From the NCBI RefSeq assembly GCF_042434095.1, contig NZ_JBHLUE010000004.1, positions 496,001-560,000 of the forward strand: a DNA stretch of 64,000 nucleotides, in the 5' to 3' direction. Every line of letters begins with the position of its first letter. The stretch's first letter is position 1. The notes beneath the pieces were generated by a model. The model was not told the DNA's origin, ran no database searches, and saw only the letters and a program-made list of their open reading frames with translations. A program made the position numbers and the translations under genes. The DNA comes from KBS50 sp042434095. GTDB lineage: Bacteria > Actinomycetota > Actinomycetes > Mycobacteriales > Micromonosporaceae. Positions 24,961-33,503 of this stretch are shown here, in pieces.

Positions 24961-25848
24961 ATGACACCCGATGGGCTGCACGTGCCGCTGGTCACCCCGT
25001 TCGACGCCGCCGGATCGGTCGATCCGGACGCGCTCGCCGGCCTCGCCCGGGACGTCCTCACGGCCGGAGCCGCCGGCGTGGTGGCGCTCGGCACCACCGG
25101 CGAGCCGTCCGCGCTCACCCGTCCCGAGCGGGACACCGTGTTGGAGACCGTGTCGCGGGTCTGCGCCGAGCGCTCCGCCGGCCTGCTCGTCGGGGCCAAC
25201 ACCGAGGCGGAGCTGCGGGACCTGGCCGGCCGGCCGGCGGTGACCGGCGCGCTCACCCTGGTCCCCCCGTTCCTCCGGCCGGGCGCGGCGGCCACGGTGG
25301 CCCACCTCGGCCGGCTGGCCGCGATCAGCCCGGTGCCGATGATCGTCTACCACATCCCGTACCGCACCGGGCAGCCGCTGCCGGTGACCGCGCTGCGGGA
25401 CCTGGCCGGCACGCCGAACATCGCCGGCATCAAGCTGGCCGTGGGCGGCATCGATGCGGACACCGTGGCGCTGCTGGCCGACGTACCCCCGGATTTCGCG
25501 GTGCTGGGCGGCGACGACGTGTTCGTGTCGGCGCTGCTGGCCCTCGGCGGGCATGGCGCGATCCTGGCCTCGGCGCACCTGGCCACGGCCGGGTTCGCCG
25601 AGCTGGTCGACGCGTGGCGGGCCGGCGACGCCCGCCACGGGCGGGCCCTGGGCGGCCCGCTCGCGGCGCTGTCGGCGGCGCTGTTCGCCGAGCCCAACCC
25701 CGCGGTGGTCAAGGCCGTCCTGCACGCGCAGGGCCGGATCCCGACCCCCGCGGTACGTCCGCCCCTGCTTCCCGCGGCACCGGAAAGCCTGGCCGCGGCC
25801 TTGCGCTGCCTGGCGGCCGCCACCCCCGCCTCGGCCGCGAGCGGTTAA
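24961..25848 (+). CDS. Dihydrodipicolinate synthase / N-acetylneuraminate lyase family aldolase
   Basis: A 295-residue class I aldolase of the DapA superfamily. Signature blocks are LHVPLVTPFDAAGSVD, VVALGTTGEPSALTRPER, MIVYHIPYRTGQPLP (active-site Tyr) and IAGIKLAVGGID with the Schiff-base Lys near residue 158. The GTTGE motif matches DapA, but the position outside lysine genes and control by a divergent LysR protein suggest a catabolic or specialised aldolase rather than housekeeping DapA. The stop codon TAA lies within the edge of a GGGCCC element. Confidence 0.82.
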   Translation: MTPDGLHVPLVTPFDAAGSVDPDALAGLARDVLTAGAAGVVALGTTGEPSALTRPERDTVLETVSRVCAERSAGLLVGANTEAELRDLAGRPAVTGALTLVPPFLRPGAAATVAHLGRLAAISPVPMIVYHIPYRTGQPLPVTALRDLAGTPNIAGIKLAVGGIDADTVALLADVPPDFAVLGGDDVFVSALLALGGHGAILASAHLATAGFAELVDAWRAGDARHGRALGGPLAALSAALFAEPNPAVVKAVLHAQGRIPTPAVRPPLLPAAPESLAAALRCLAAATPASAASG

Positions 25849-25896
25849 GAAGGGGCCCCTGCTATACAAAAAGCGATAAGAAGGGGCCCTTCCTTA
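25844..25896 (-). repeat. Dispersed GGGCCC palindromic element, copy 3
   Basis: Minus orientation. Its two ends supply the TAA stop codons of both convergent genes: 25846-25848 for the aldolase and 25896-25894 for the beta-mannosidase. The spacer is TATACAAAAAGCGATA on the plus strand. Confidence 0.9.
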
Positions 25897-28461
25897 CCGG
25901 ATGTCGTTGATGCAGCGCAGGACGGGGCGGGTGACCAGGGCGGCGGGGTCGAGGGTGGCCGATGTGGACACCGTGAAGGTGGCGGTCTCCCCGGGCAGCA
26001 GCGTGCGCAGCGCATCGTCCACGGTGGCGCCCGGGTCGAGCCGGTCGGGCAGCAGGGTGAGATCCCGCAGCAGGGTACGGGCGTTCACCCGGACCCGGTA
26101 GCCGCCGGTGACCCGGTCCACCTCGGCCGTGTAGTCGGCCACCGGCCACTCCAGGTCGCGGTCCTCGGCAAAGAACCACAGCGCCCGCTCGGCGTCGCCG
26201 GCCTCGCCCCGCCGGGCCGCGCCGGCGCTCTCCGCGTCGGCCAGCAGCAGCTCGTTGCGCGGGCGCTCCGGATCCGCCAGGTCCGTGGGCACCGGCAGCG
26301 CCACGGCCGAGTACGCGGGCACCCGTGCCGGCAGCGACGCCTTGGCTCGCGGCTCCCCGTCCAGGGTGAGCCGGACCAGGGCCACCTCGGCGGCCCACGG
26401 CGTCGCGGTCTCGTTGACCGCCACCACCACCAGCCCACCCTCGTGCGGTTGCACGGTGAGCAGCCGGTCGGCGTACGAGCGGCGCAGCGCATACCACAGC
26501 GGCTTGCGCCGGCCGTCCCCGTCCACGGCGGACCACGAGGTCACCGGCCAGCAGTCGTTGAGCTGCCACATGATGGTGCCCATGCACACCGGCCGGTGCG
26601 CCCGGAAGTGCTCGATCCCGCACGCCACCGCGCGGGCCTGGACCACCTGGGTGAGATAGTGCCAGTCGTCGAAGTCCCGCGGCGCCGGCAGGTGCGCGTC
26701 CAGCCCCCGCTGGAGCTTCCGGTCGCCGTCGATGGCCTTCTGGTGGTGCGCCATCCCGGGCGAGTCGTGCGCCAGCGGCTCGTCCGACAGGGCCCGCCGC
26801 AGCGTGGCGTACGCCGGCGGCGCCTGCCAGCCGAACTCGGCCGCGAACCGCGGCACGTACTGGCGGTATTTGGTGTAGTCGTCGTCGTTCCACACGTCCC
26901 AGATGTGCATGGTGCCGTGTCCGGGATCGTTGGGGTGCAGGTCCGCGCGGCCGGACCACGGGCTGCCCGGCCAGTACGGCACCGTCGGGTCCAGCTCGGC
27001 CACGATGCCCGGCAGCAGGTCCAGGTAGTAGCCCTCGCCCCAGCTGCGGCCGGCCAGGGGCGCCCGCCAGTCCCAGTCGTGGAATCCCCAGATGTTCTCG
27101 TTGCAGCCGGTCCACAGCACCAGGCTCGGGTGCCCGGCAAGCCGGGCCACCTGCTCGCGGGCCTCCGCCGCCACCTCCGCCGGGAACGGGCCCTCCTCCG
27201 GGTACGCCGCGCAGGCGAAGAGGAAGTCCTGCTGCACCAGCAGGCCGAGCGAGTCGGCGAGGTCGTAGAAGTCGTCCGACTCGTACCGGCCGCCGCCCCA
27301 GACCCGCAGCAGGTTCAGGTTGGCCCCGACGGCCTGGTCGAGCCGGCGCGCGTACCGCTCCCGGGTCACCCGGGTCGGGAACGCGTCGTCGGGGATCCAG
27401 TTGGCGCCCCGGACGAAGACCGGTCGCCCGTTGACCACGAGGGTGAACGGCGTACCGAGGGCGTCCGGGGTGGTCTCCAGGCTGACCGTGCGGAACCCGA
27501 TCAGCCGGTCCACCCGGTCCAGCTCGCCGCTGCCGCCGCCGCCGGCGTCGGCGTCAGCGGCGGCGTCGGGGTCGGCGTCTGGGTCGGCGTCAGCGGCGTC
27601 GGCGTCGGTGTCGTGCAGGGTGACGGCCAGCGGGTAGCGCGGCTGCCCGCCGTACCCGCGCGGCCACCACAGCTCGGGATCGGCCACCGTGAGGTCGAGC
27701 ACGGCCGTGCGCTCCCCGGCCGGCACCGTCACGGCGGCCTCGGCCGGGCCGTCCGGCGCGCCGGTGAGGGCCGCGGCCACCCGGACCGGCCCGTCGCCCG
27801 CCCGGTCCAGCCGGACGTGTACGGCCACCCGGCCCCGGCCCTCTTCGACGGTGACCAGCGGGCGGACCTCGGCCAGCCGCGCGGTGTCCCAGCAGTGCAC
27901 CGAGATCGGCTGCCAGATCCCGGCCGTGACCAGGTTCGGTCCCCAGTCCCAGCCGAAGTTGCAGGCCATCTTGCGGATGAAGTTGAACGGCTCCGGGTAG
28001 GCGTTCGGCCGGTCGCCGAGGCGGTCGCGCATGGCCTCGGCATAGCGGTAGGCCGAGCCGAAGCGCACTCGCAGCACGTTCCGGCCAGGCCGCAGCGTCG
28101 CCCGGACGTCGTACCGCCAGCCCCGGTGCATGTTGGCGGTACGACCCAGCTCGACGTCGTTGAGCAGCACGGTGGCCACGGTGTCCAGCCCGGCGCAGAC
28201 CAGGTCGACCCGCTCGGTGTCGGCGCCCGCCCAGTCGAAGCTGGTCTCGTACGTCCAGTCGGTGCGCCCGATCCAGGACAGCGCCGTCTCGTTGGCGTCC
28301 AGGTAGGGGTCCGGGATCAGACCGGCCGCGAGCAGATCGGTGTGCACGCAGCCCGGCACGGTCGCCGGCACCGCCACCCCGATCAGCTCGGCCGGTACGT
28401 CCGGACCGGGCTCCGCGCGCAGCGTCCATCCGTCGTGCAGCGGCCGGACGGACGCCGTCAC
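25894..28461 (-). CDS. Beta-mannosidase (glycoside hydrolase family 2)
   Basis: An 855-residue GH2 enzyme releasing mannose from the non-reducing ends of beta-mannosides. N-terminal sugar-binding domain: TVPGCVHTDLLAAGLIPDPYLDANE, then TDWTYETSFDW. The Ig-like domain is followed by the TIM barrel: FVRGANWIPDDAFPTR, LRVWGGGRYESDDFYDLAD, and acid/base WTGCNENIWG (Glu near residue 454). The nucleophile motif AAEFGWQAPP (near residue 542) completes the barrel. The absence of a signal peptide implies cytoplasmic action on imported oligosaccharides. Residues about 283-312 are an Asp/Ala-rich low-complexity insertion. The GTG start overlaps the upstream permease stop as GTGA, so it is the fourth gene of the operon. 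Confidence 0.92.
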   Translation of the reverse strand: MTASVRPLHDGWTLRAEPGPDVPAELIGVAVPATVPGCVHTDLLAAGLIPDPYLDANETALSWIGRTDWTYETSFDWAGADTERVDLVCAGLDTVATVLLNDVELGRTANMHRGWRYDVRATLRPGRNVLRVRFGSAYRYAEAMRDRLGDRPNAYPEPFNFIRKMACNFGWDWGPNLVTAGIWQPISVHCWDTARLAEVRPLVTVEEGRGRVAVHVRLDRAGDGPVRVAAALTGAPDGPAEAAVTVPAGERTAVLDLTVADPELWWPRGYGGQPRYPLAVTLHDTDADAADADPDADPDAAADADAGGGGSGELDRVDRLIGFRTVSLETTPDALGTPFTLVVNGRPVFVRGANWIPDDAFPTRVTRERYARRLDQAVGANLNLLRVWGGGRYESDDFYDLADSLGLLVQQDFLFACAAYPEEGPFPAEVAAEAREQVARLAGHPSLVLWTGCNENIWGFHDWDWRAPLAGRSWGEGYYLDLLPGIVAELDPTVPYWPGSPWSGRADLHPNDPGHGTMHIWDVWNDDDYTKYRQYVPRFAAEFGWQAPPAYATLRRALSDEPLAHDSPGMAHHQKAIDGDRKLQRGLDAHLPAPRDFDDWHYLTQVVQARAVACGIEHFRAHRPVCMGTIMWQLNDCWPVTSWSAVDGDGRRKPLWYALRRSYADRLLTVQPHEGGLVVVAVNETATPWAAEVALVRLTLDGEPRAKASLPARVPAYSAVALPVPTDLADPERPRNELLLADAESAGAARRGEAGDAERALWFFAEDRDLEWPVADYTAEVDRVTGGYRVRVNARTLLRDLTLLPDRLDPGATVDDALRTLLPGETATFTVSTSATLDPAALVTRPVLRCINDIR

Positions 28462-29381
28462 GCCTTCACCGCGCCTTCCATGATGCCGCGGACGATCTGC
28501 CGGCCGCCGATGCCGAGCAGGACCAGCAGCGGCAGGGTGGCCACGAACGCGCCGGCCAGCACCCGGCGGTAGATGACGTAGTTGCCGCTGGCCAGGTCGG
28601 AGATGGCCACCATCGAGGTCGGGAAGTCCGAGCCGTTCAGCGTGATCAGCGGCCACTGAAAGTCGTTCCAGGTGGCCACGAAGGTGAGCAGGCCGAGCAC
28701 GGCCAGCGCCGGGCGGATCGCCGGGATCACGAGACTCCAGTACAGCCGCATCGTGGTGGCGCCGTCCATCCGACCGGACTCGATCAGCTCGTCCGGCACG
28801 GCGTTGAGGATGAACTGCCGCATGTAGAACACCCCGAACGCGGTGACCAGGTTGGGCGCGATCACCGCGAGCAGGGTGCCGTTCCAGCCGAGCTTGCCCA
28901 TCACGATGTACAGGGCCACGATGCCGAGCTGGCTGGGCACGGTGAGGGTGAGCACCACGAACAGCATCAGCGCGTTGCTGCCCCGGAACCGCAGCTTGGC
29001 GAAGGCGAAGCCGGCCAGCGAGCAGAAGAACAGCATCGAGAGGGTCACCACGGACGACACGATGAGGCTGTTGATCAGCGAGGCCGCGAAGTAGACGTCC
29101 TGCATCGTGAAGACCTCGTGCAGGTTCACGAAGAACTGGTTGCCCGGTACGACGGCCGGCGGCGTCTTCGTGAGCGCCTCGTCGGTGCTGGTGGCGATCA
29201 CGAACATCCAGTAGATCGGGAACGCCGAGAAGAGCACGATGAGCGCGAGCAGCAGGTACGTCTTGATGCTGCCCGGGGTGTCCTGTGGCGCCCGGCCCAG
29301 CAGGGCGGCGCGGCGGCCGCGCGGCGCCGCGGTCGGGGCGGCGGAGTGCCGGGCGGTGTGTGCGGCGGTGCTGGCGGTCAC
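28458..29381 (-). CDS. Carbohydrate ABC transporter permease 2 (MalG-like)
   Basis: A 307-residue inner-membrane permease of the CUT1 family with a hydrophilic Ala/Arg-rich N-terminus and six predicted membrane helices. The EAA loop that contacts the ATPase reads ESGRMDGATTMRLYWSLVIPAIRPAL. The start GTG at 29381 overlaps the preceding permease stop (GTGA) and has GGAGGAGGA in front. The operon encodes no ATPase, as is usual for actinobacterial CUT1 systems that share an MsiK-type ATPase encoded elsewhere. Confidence 0.92.
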   Translation of the reverse strand: MTASTAAHTARHSAAPTAAPRGRRAALLGRAPQDTPGSIKTYLLLALIVLFSAFPIYWMFVIATSTDEALTKTPPAVVPGNQFFVNLHEVFTMQDVYFAASLINSLIVSSVVTLSMLFFCSLAGFAFAKLRFRGSNALMLFVVLTLTVPSQLGIVALYIVMGKLGWNGTLLAVIAPNLVTAFGVFYMRQFILNAVPDELIESGRMDGATTMRLYWSLVIPAIRPALAVLGLLTFVATWNDFQWPLITLNGSDFPTSMVAISDLASGNYVIYRRVLAGAFVATLPLLVLLGIGGRQIVRGIMEGAVKA

Positions 29382-30406
29382 CGTCGTCCTCCTCCGATGC
29401 GATTGGTGAGCAGGGCGTTCAGGCCGGTGAGCAGCAGCACGATGACGAACAACGCCATCGCCATGGCGGCCGCGTAGCCGAGGTTGAGGTCCTTCCAGCC
29501 GACCTTGTAGATGAGCTGGCCGATGGTCTGCCACTCGCCGTTCGGGCCGCCCGTGGCGCTCTGCGAGTTGAGGTCGAACAGCATCGGCTCGGTGAAGAGC
29601 TGCAGGCCGCCGATCGTGGACAGCACCACGGTGAACAGCACCACCGGGCGGATCATCGGGACGGTGATCTGCCAGAGCTGGCGGCTGGGCCCCGCGCCGT
29701 CGATGGCCGAGGCCTCGTAGACGTCCCGCGGGATGGACTGCATGGCCGCCAGGTAGAGCAGGGCGTTGTAGCCGATCCACTTCCAGTTGACCATCGTGGC
29801 GATGGCGATCCAGGAGTGCAGCTTGTCGGCCCGCCAGTCGATCGGATGGTCGGCGCCGCCGATCCCGACCAACCCCAACACCCAGTTCGCGATGCCGTAG
29901 TCGCGGGAGACGATCGTGCTGAACACCATCGTGGAGGCCGTGATGGGGGTGACGTAGGGCAGCAGCACGCCGACCCGCCACCAGGACTGCCCGCGCAGCC
30001 TGCGGTTCAGCACCGAGGCCACCACGAGCGCGATGATCAGCTGCGGCACCGTGGAGAGCACGAAGATGCCCAGGGTGTTGTAGAGGGCGTTCCAGAAGTC
30101 GGAGTCGCCGAACAGCTTGGTGAAGTTCTCCGTACCGGCCCAACCGGTCTTGGTCGGGTCGTCCAGACGCCAGTTCCGGAACGCGACGATCGCGTTGAAG
30201 ATCAGCGGGAAGACCCCGAACACCGCGAACAGCAGGAAGAACGGGGCGATCATGACGTACGGCATGTAGCGCATGTCGAAGCGGAGCAGCCGGTTGCGCA
30301 GGTTGGACCGCTGCGGCACGGGCGCCCGGCCGACGGCCGGCGGCCCGCCGGGGCGGCCGGCCCGCTGGCCGCCGAACGGGGCCGGCTGGGTGCGGGTGGT
30401 GGACAT
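29378..30406 (-). CDS. Carbohydrate ABC transporter permease 1 (MalF-like)
   Basis: A 342-residue CUT1 permease. After a Pro/Gly-rich cytoplasmic N-terminus come six hydrophobic segments beginning YVMIAPFFLLFAVFGVFPLI. The EAA motif is EASAIDGAGPSRQLWQITVPM. A periplasmic-side loop with DLNSQSATGGPNGEW matches cellobiose/mannobiose-type permeases in general form. The ATG at 30406 has GAGGAGAAGA upstream. It is 152 bases downstream of the binding-protein gene. Confidence 0.92.
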   Translation of the reverse strand: MSTTRTQPAPFGGQRAGRPGGPPAVGRAPVPQRSNLRNRLLRFDMRYMPYVMIAPFFLLFAVFGVFPLIFNAIVAFRNWRLDDPTKTGWAGTENFTKLFGDSDFWNALYNTLGIFVLSTVPQLIIALVVASVLNRRLRGQSWWRVGVLLPYVTPITASTMVFSTIVSRDYGIANWVLGLVGIGGADHPIDWRADKLHSWIAIATMVNWKWIGYNALLYLAAMQSIPRDVYEASAIDGAGPSRQLWQITVPMIRPVVLFTVVLSTIGGLQLFTEPMLFDLNSQSATGGPNGEWQTIGQLIYKVGWKDLNLGYAAAMAMALFVIVLLLTGLNALLTNRIGGGRR

Positions 30407-30558
30407 CAGGTCTTCTCCTCGGACGGATGGCCGGGACGGCGGAACCAAGGCGGTGGCGGGCGGACCGGGACCGGACCGCCCCCGTGGCGATCCGGTCCCG
30501 GTGCGGCCCCGGCGGGCGCCGTCCCGCGGCCCCGGATCGGGGCCGCGGGACCGCAACC

Positions 30559-31836
30559 TCAGCTCGACGCCGCCTTCTGCGCCTGCTTGACGGCCTCCGC
30601 CCAGGCGGCGTCCGGCTTGAGCGAGCCGTTCTGCACCCGGGTGAGCACGTTCTCCACGGCCACCCGCGTCGGGCCGGCCTTCTTGCCCAGGTACTGCGGC
30701 TGCAGGCCCTGCGCCATCTTCGGGAAGATCTGCCCGACCGGGGCGTTGCTGAAGAACGGGTTCTTGAAGTCGGCGATCGCCGGGTCGGTGTAGAGCGCCG
30801 GCTGCGAGGGCAGGTTGCCGACCGACTTGAAGATCTCGATCTGCTGCTCCGGCTGGACCAGCCACTCCAGCAGCTTGTACGCCTCGTCGACGTGCTTGCC
30901 CTGCTTGGGGATGGTCAGCCAGGAGCCGCCCCAGTTGCCGCCGCCGCCGGGAACGGCCGCGATGTCCCACTTGCCCTTGGTGGACGGCGCGGTGTCCTTG
31001 ATGTGCCCGAGCATCCAGGCCGGGCAGGCCAGCACGGCGAACTTGTTGCCCAGGAAGCCCTTGTCCCAGTCGGCCTGGAAGCTGGCCAGGTTGGCCGAGA
31101 GGCCCGCCTGGACGGCCTTCACGCTGTAGTCGAAGGCGACCTTCGGCCCGCCGTCCATCTGCAGCTGCTCGTTCTGGTCGTAGAAGCCGACCGGCTGCTG
31201 GGTGAGGATCGGGTTGAACATGTTCGACGCGGCGTCGATGAACTTCTTGTGGGTCTTGTTGGTGTACTGCTTGCCGACGTCGATGAACTTGTCCCAGTCG
31301 GGCCAGAGCGCTGAGACCTGGTCCCGCTCGGTGGGCAGGCCGGCCTCCTTGAACAGGTCGGTCCGGTAGCACATGGCCAGGCCGCCGACGTCGGTGCCGA
31401 GGCCGATCTGCGCCTTGCCGTCCGGCGACATCGAGTTCTTCCACTTCCACGGCAGGTACTTGCTCTCGTACGAGCCGGCGCCCTTGTCGAGGAGGTTGAC
31501 GAACTTGTCGGCCTGCGAGCGGAACTGCACGATGAAGCCCTCGTCGATCGCCGCGATGTCCGGCGCGCCGGAGCCGGCGATCAGCTTCTTCTGCAGGTCC
31601 TCGTGCTGGGCGTTGTATTCGCCCGTGTTCAGCTCGATCTTGACGTTGGGGTGCGCGGCCTCGTACTTGGTCTTGAGATCCGTCAGGCCGAAGTCCCCCC
31701 AGAACGCGATCTTCAGGGTGACCTGGGAGCTGTCACCGCTGGAGGTCGTGCTTTTGCCACTGCACGCGGCGACCATGGTGGTCGCCACCAGCCCCACCGC
31801 GGCCACCCGCAGCCATCTGGGCAAAGACCGTCTCAT
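30559..31836 (-). CDS. Extracellular sugar-binding lipoprotein
   Basis: A 425-residue solute-binding protein of the CUT1 type. The lipoprotein signal ends TTMVAACSG, with lipidated Cys around residue 25, followed by a Ser/Thr linker and the binding domain (VTLKIAFWGDFGLTDLKTKYEAAHP). Ligand-side sequences such as GAPDIAAIDEGFI, GLGTDVGGLAMCYRTDLFKEAG and PGGGGNWGGSWLTIPK are typical. Genetic linkage to beta-mannosidase suggests beta-mannooligosaccharide (or cello-oligosaccharide) binding; the ligand is inference. The ATG at 31836 is preceded by GGAGGA. The operator at 31860 overlaps its 5' leader. Confidence 0.9.
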   Translation of the reverse strand: MRRSLPRWLRVAAVGLVATTMVAACSGKSTTSSGDSSQVTLKIAFWGDFGLTDLKTKYEAAHPNVKIELNTGEYNAQHEDLQKKLIAGSGAPDIAAIDEGFIVQFRSQADKFVNLLDKGAGSYESKYLPWKWKNSMSPDGKAQIGLGTDVGGLAMCYRTDLFKEAGLPTERDQVSALWPDWDKFIDVGKQYTNKTHKKFIDAASNMFNPILTQQPVGFYDQNEQLQMDGGPKVAFDYSVKAVQAGLSANLASFQADWDKGFLGNKFAVLACPAWMLGHIKDTAPSTKGKWDIAAVPGGGGNWGGSWLTIPKQGKHVDEAYKLLEWLVQPEQQIEIFKSVGNLPSQPALYTDPAIADFKNPFFSNAPVGQIFPKMAQGLQPQYLGKKAGPTRVAVENVLTRVQNGSLKPDAAWAEAVKQAQKAASS

Positions 31837-31859
31837 TTGCCAATCCTCCGAGCACAATG

Positions 31860-31873
31860 TGGGAACGCTCCCA
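31860..31873. promoter_or_regulatory. LacI-type operator 1 (CebR-like)
   Basis: TGGGAACGCTCCCA differs at one position from TGGGAGCGCTCCCA, the established binding site of the CebR/CelR group of LacI regulators. It lies 24 bases before the binding-protein start codon. Confidence 0.75.
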
Positions 31874-32026
31874 TGATCGAGGAACGTCGACTGAACCGGG
31901 TAAGTGAAAGCCACCGTAAGTGGGGTGACAAGGTGTGTCAATAAGCGAGCGATCCCGTAGCCGAGCCGTGACCTACGCCGAAATTTGCCGAAGCGGTTGG
32001 CCCGTTTTCATCATCTTTACCGTTAC

Positions 32027-32040
32027 ATGGAGCGCTCCCA
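32027..32040. promoter_or_regulatory. LacI-type operator 2 (CebR-like)
   Basis: ATGGAGCGCTCCCA keeps the GGAGCGCTCC core and matches the CebR-type consensus at 12 of 14 positions. Sited between the two divergent genes, it could repress both by looping with operator 1, 167 bases away. Confidence 0.6.
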
Positions 32041-32206
32041 CCCACTTCCAACGTTGTATAGGAATTCCCGCCGCGAGCATCGGGACCACTATGCTTAACC
32101 GTGCAAGTAGTGAGCGCCTCCGGCCGGCCCCGCCGACCGGTAAGGTGCCAACCCCCGGGCCATCCTTACCTCGGTCCGGGGAGAACGACCGATCCGAAGG
32201 AGCGCG

Positions 32207-33226
32207 GTGAAGCGGCCCACGATCGCCGACGTGGCCCGGCGGGCCGGGGTGTCCAAGGGGGCCGTCTCGTACGCCCTCAACGGTCAGCCCGGCGTCTCGG
32301 CCGCGACCCGGCAACGCATTCTCGCGATCGCCGAGGAGATCGGCTTCAACCCGAACAGCGCCGCCCGGGCGCTCTCCGGGGCCAGCGCCCGGGCCGTCGG
32401 GCTCGCGCTGTCCCGGCCGGCCCGGATCCTCGGCATCGAGCCGTTCTTCATGGAGCTCATCAGCGGCGTCGAGGCCGAGCTGTCGTCCCGCGGCTACGCG
32501 CTCACCCTGCAGGTGGTGGCCGACCCCGAGGCCGAGGTGGCGGTATATCGGCGCTGGTGGGGCGAGCGCCGGGTGGACGGGGTCTTCGTCTGCGACCTGC
32601 GCGCCGACGACCGGCGGGTGCCGATGCTGGAGGAGCTGGACCTGCCGGCCGTGGTCATCGGCGGCCCCGGGCACACCGGCGCGCTGCCGCACGTCTGGTC
32701 CGACGACGCCGCGGCCGTGACCGAGACGCTCGAATACCTCATCGCCCTGGGACACCGCCGGATCGCCCGGGTCGGCGGCCTGCCCGGGCTGCTGCACACG
32801 GAGCTCCGCACGTCGGCCTTCCAGCGCGTCTGCGAGCGCCCCGAGGTGCGCTGGTCGCTCAGCGTGCCCTCGGACTACAGCGGCGAGGACGGCGCCCGGG
32901 TCACCCGCCGGCTGCTCAGCGCCCCCGAACGACCCACCGCGATCATGTACGACAACGACGTGATGGCGATCGCCGGCCTGGCCGTGGCCCAGGAGATGGG
33001 TCTGGCCGTGCCCGGCGAACTGTCCATCGTGGCCTGGGACGACTCGCCGCTGTGCCAACTCGTGCACCCGGCCCTCACCGCGCTCAGCCGGGACATTCCG
33101 GCGTACGGCGGGCACGCCGCCCGGCACCTGCTGGCGTTGATCCGCGGCGAGCAGGTCGGGGCGTACCAGGACGAGGGCGCGCACCTGACCCCGCGCGGCA
33201 GCACCGCTCCGCCGCGCGCCAGCTGA
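32207..33226 (+). CDS. LacI-family repressor of the beta-mannoside operon
   Basis: A 339-residue LacI/GalR regulator. The DNA-binding headpiece is MKRPTIADVARRAGVSKGAVSYALNG, with the hinge helix NPNSAARALSG. The effector domain carries IEPFFMELISGVEAELSSRGYAL, VDGVFVCDLRADDRR and the C-terminal AVPGELSIVAWDDSPLCQLVHPALTALSRD. It lacks the extra arginine-rich features of CcpA. The GTG start at 32207 has GAAGGAG upstream. Divergence from the transporter operon and the CebR-like operators make it the probable local repressor, released by the transported disaccharide (inference). Confidence 0.9.
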   Translation: MKRPTIADVARRAGVSKGAVSYALNGQPGVSAATRQRILAIAEEIGFNPNSAARALSGASARAVGLALSRPARILGIEPFFMELISGVEAELSSRGYALTLQVVADPEAEVAVYRRWWGERRVDGVFVCDLRADDRRVPMLEELDLPAVVIGGPGHTGALPHVWSDDAAAVTETLEYLIALGHRRIARVGGLPGLLHTELRTSAFQRVCERPEVRWSLSVPSDYSGEDGARVTRRLLSAPERPTAIMYDNDVMAIAGLAVAQEMGLAVPGELSIVAWDDSPLCQLVHPALTALSRDIPAYGGHAARHLLALIRGEQVGAYQDEGAHLTPRGSTAPPRAS

Positions 33227-33294
33227 ACCGGTCAAGCCCCTTCGCCGGCGCTGCGCTGCCGCTCCCCGGCCCGCTCGACGGGTAGCATCGACGT

Positions 33295-33370
33295 ACTCGC
33301 GACTGGCGCCGTGAGGTGGAGAGAACCACCGGGGAGCGACCGGATGCGTGCGTCGCGCGCCTGGGCGTAC
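33295..33370 (+). ncRNA. ZTP (pfl) riboswitch upstream of glyA
   Basis: The sequence matches the pfl/ZTP aptamer consensus in order. GCGACTGGCG comes first, then a P1 hairpin with GTGAGGTGGAGAGAACCACC. CGGGGAGCGACCGG follows, and after a variable linker the conserved pseudoknot segment CGCGCCTGGGCG. Established knowledge: this RNA binds ZTP/ZMP, signals of 10-formyl-tetrahydrofolate shortage, and turns on one-carbon genes such as glyA. The aptamer ends about 135 bases before the glyA start, leaving room for an expression platform (for example GGATCCGGTGCGG and later GC stems). Confidence 0.88.
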
Positions 33371-33503
33371 GCGGAGGCCGACGGGCACCCGCCCGCCGGG
33401 GACCGTGGCTACCCGCACTGGCAGGATCCGGTGCGGTGAAGCAGCCGCTCCATTCCGCCGGTCGCGCTGGTGGCGGCCGCCGGACGAAGCCAGGAGGACG
33501 CTC

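Larger units (their letters stand above)
31837..32206. other. Divergent control region of the beta-mannoside operon
   Basis: No gene. It contains two palindromic operators (31860-31873 and 32027-32040). The stretch around 31975-32100 is A/T-rich for this genome and is the likely promoter area for both directions. Confidence 0.6.

Noticed and set aside
24961..25848. Annotation as housekeeping dapA
   Set aside because: Fold and motifs agree, but there is no lysine gene context and a divergent LysR regulator is present; the symbol was withheld.
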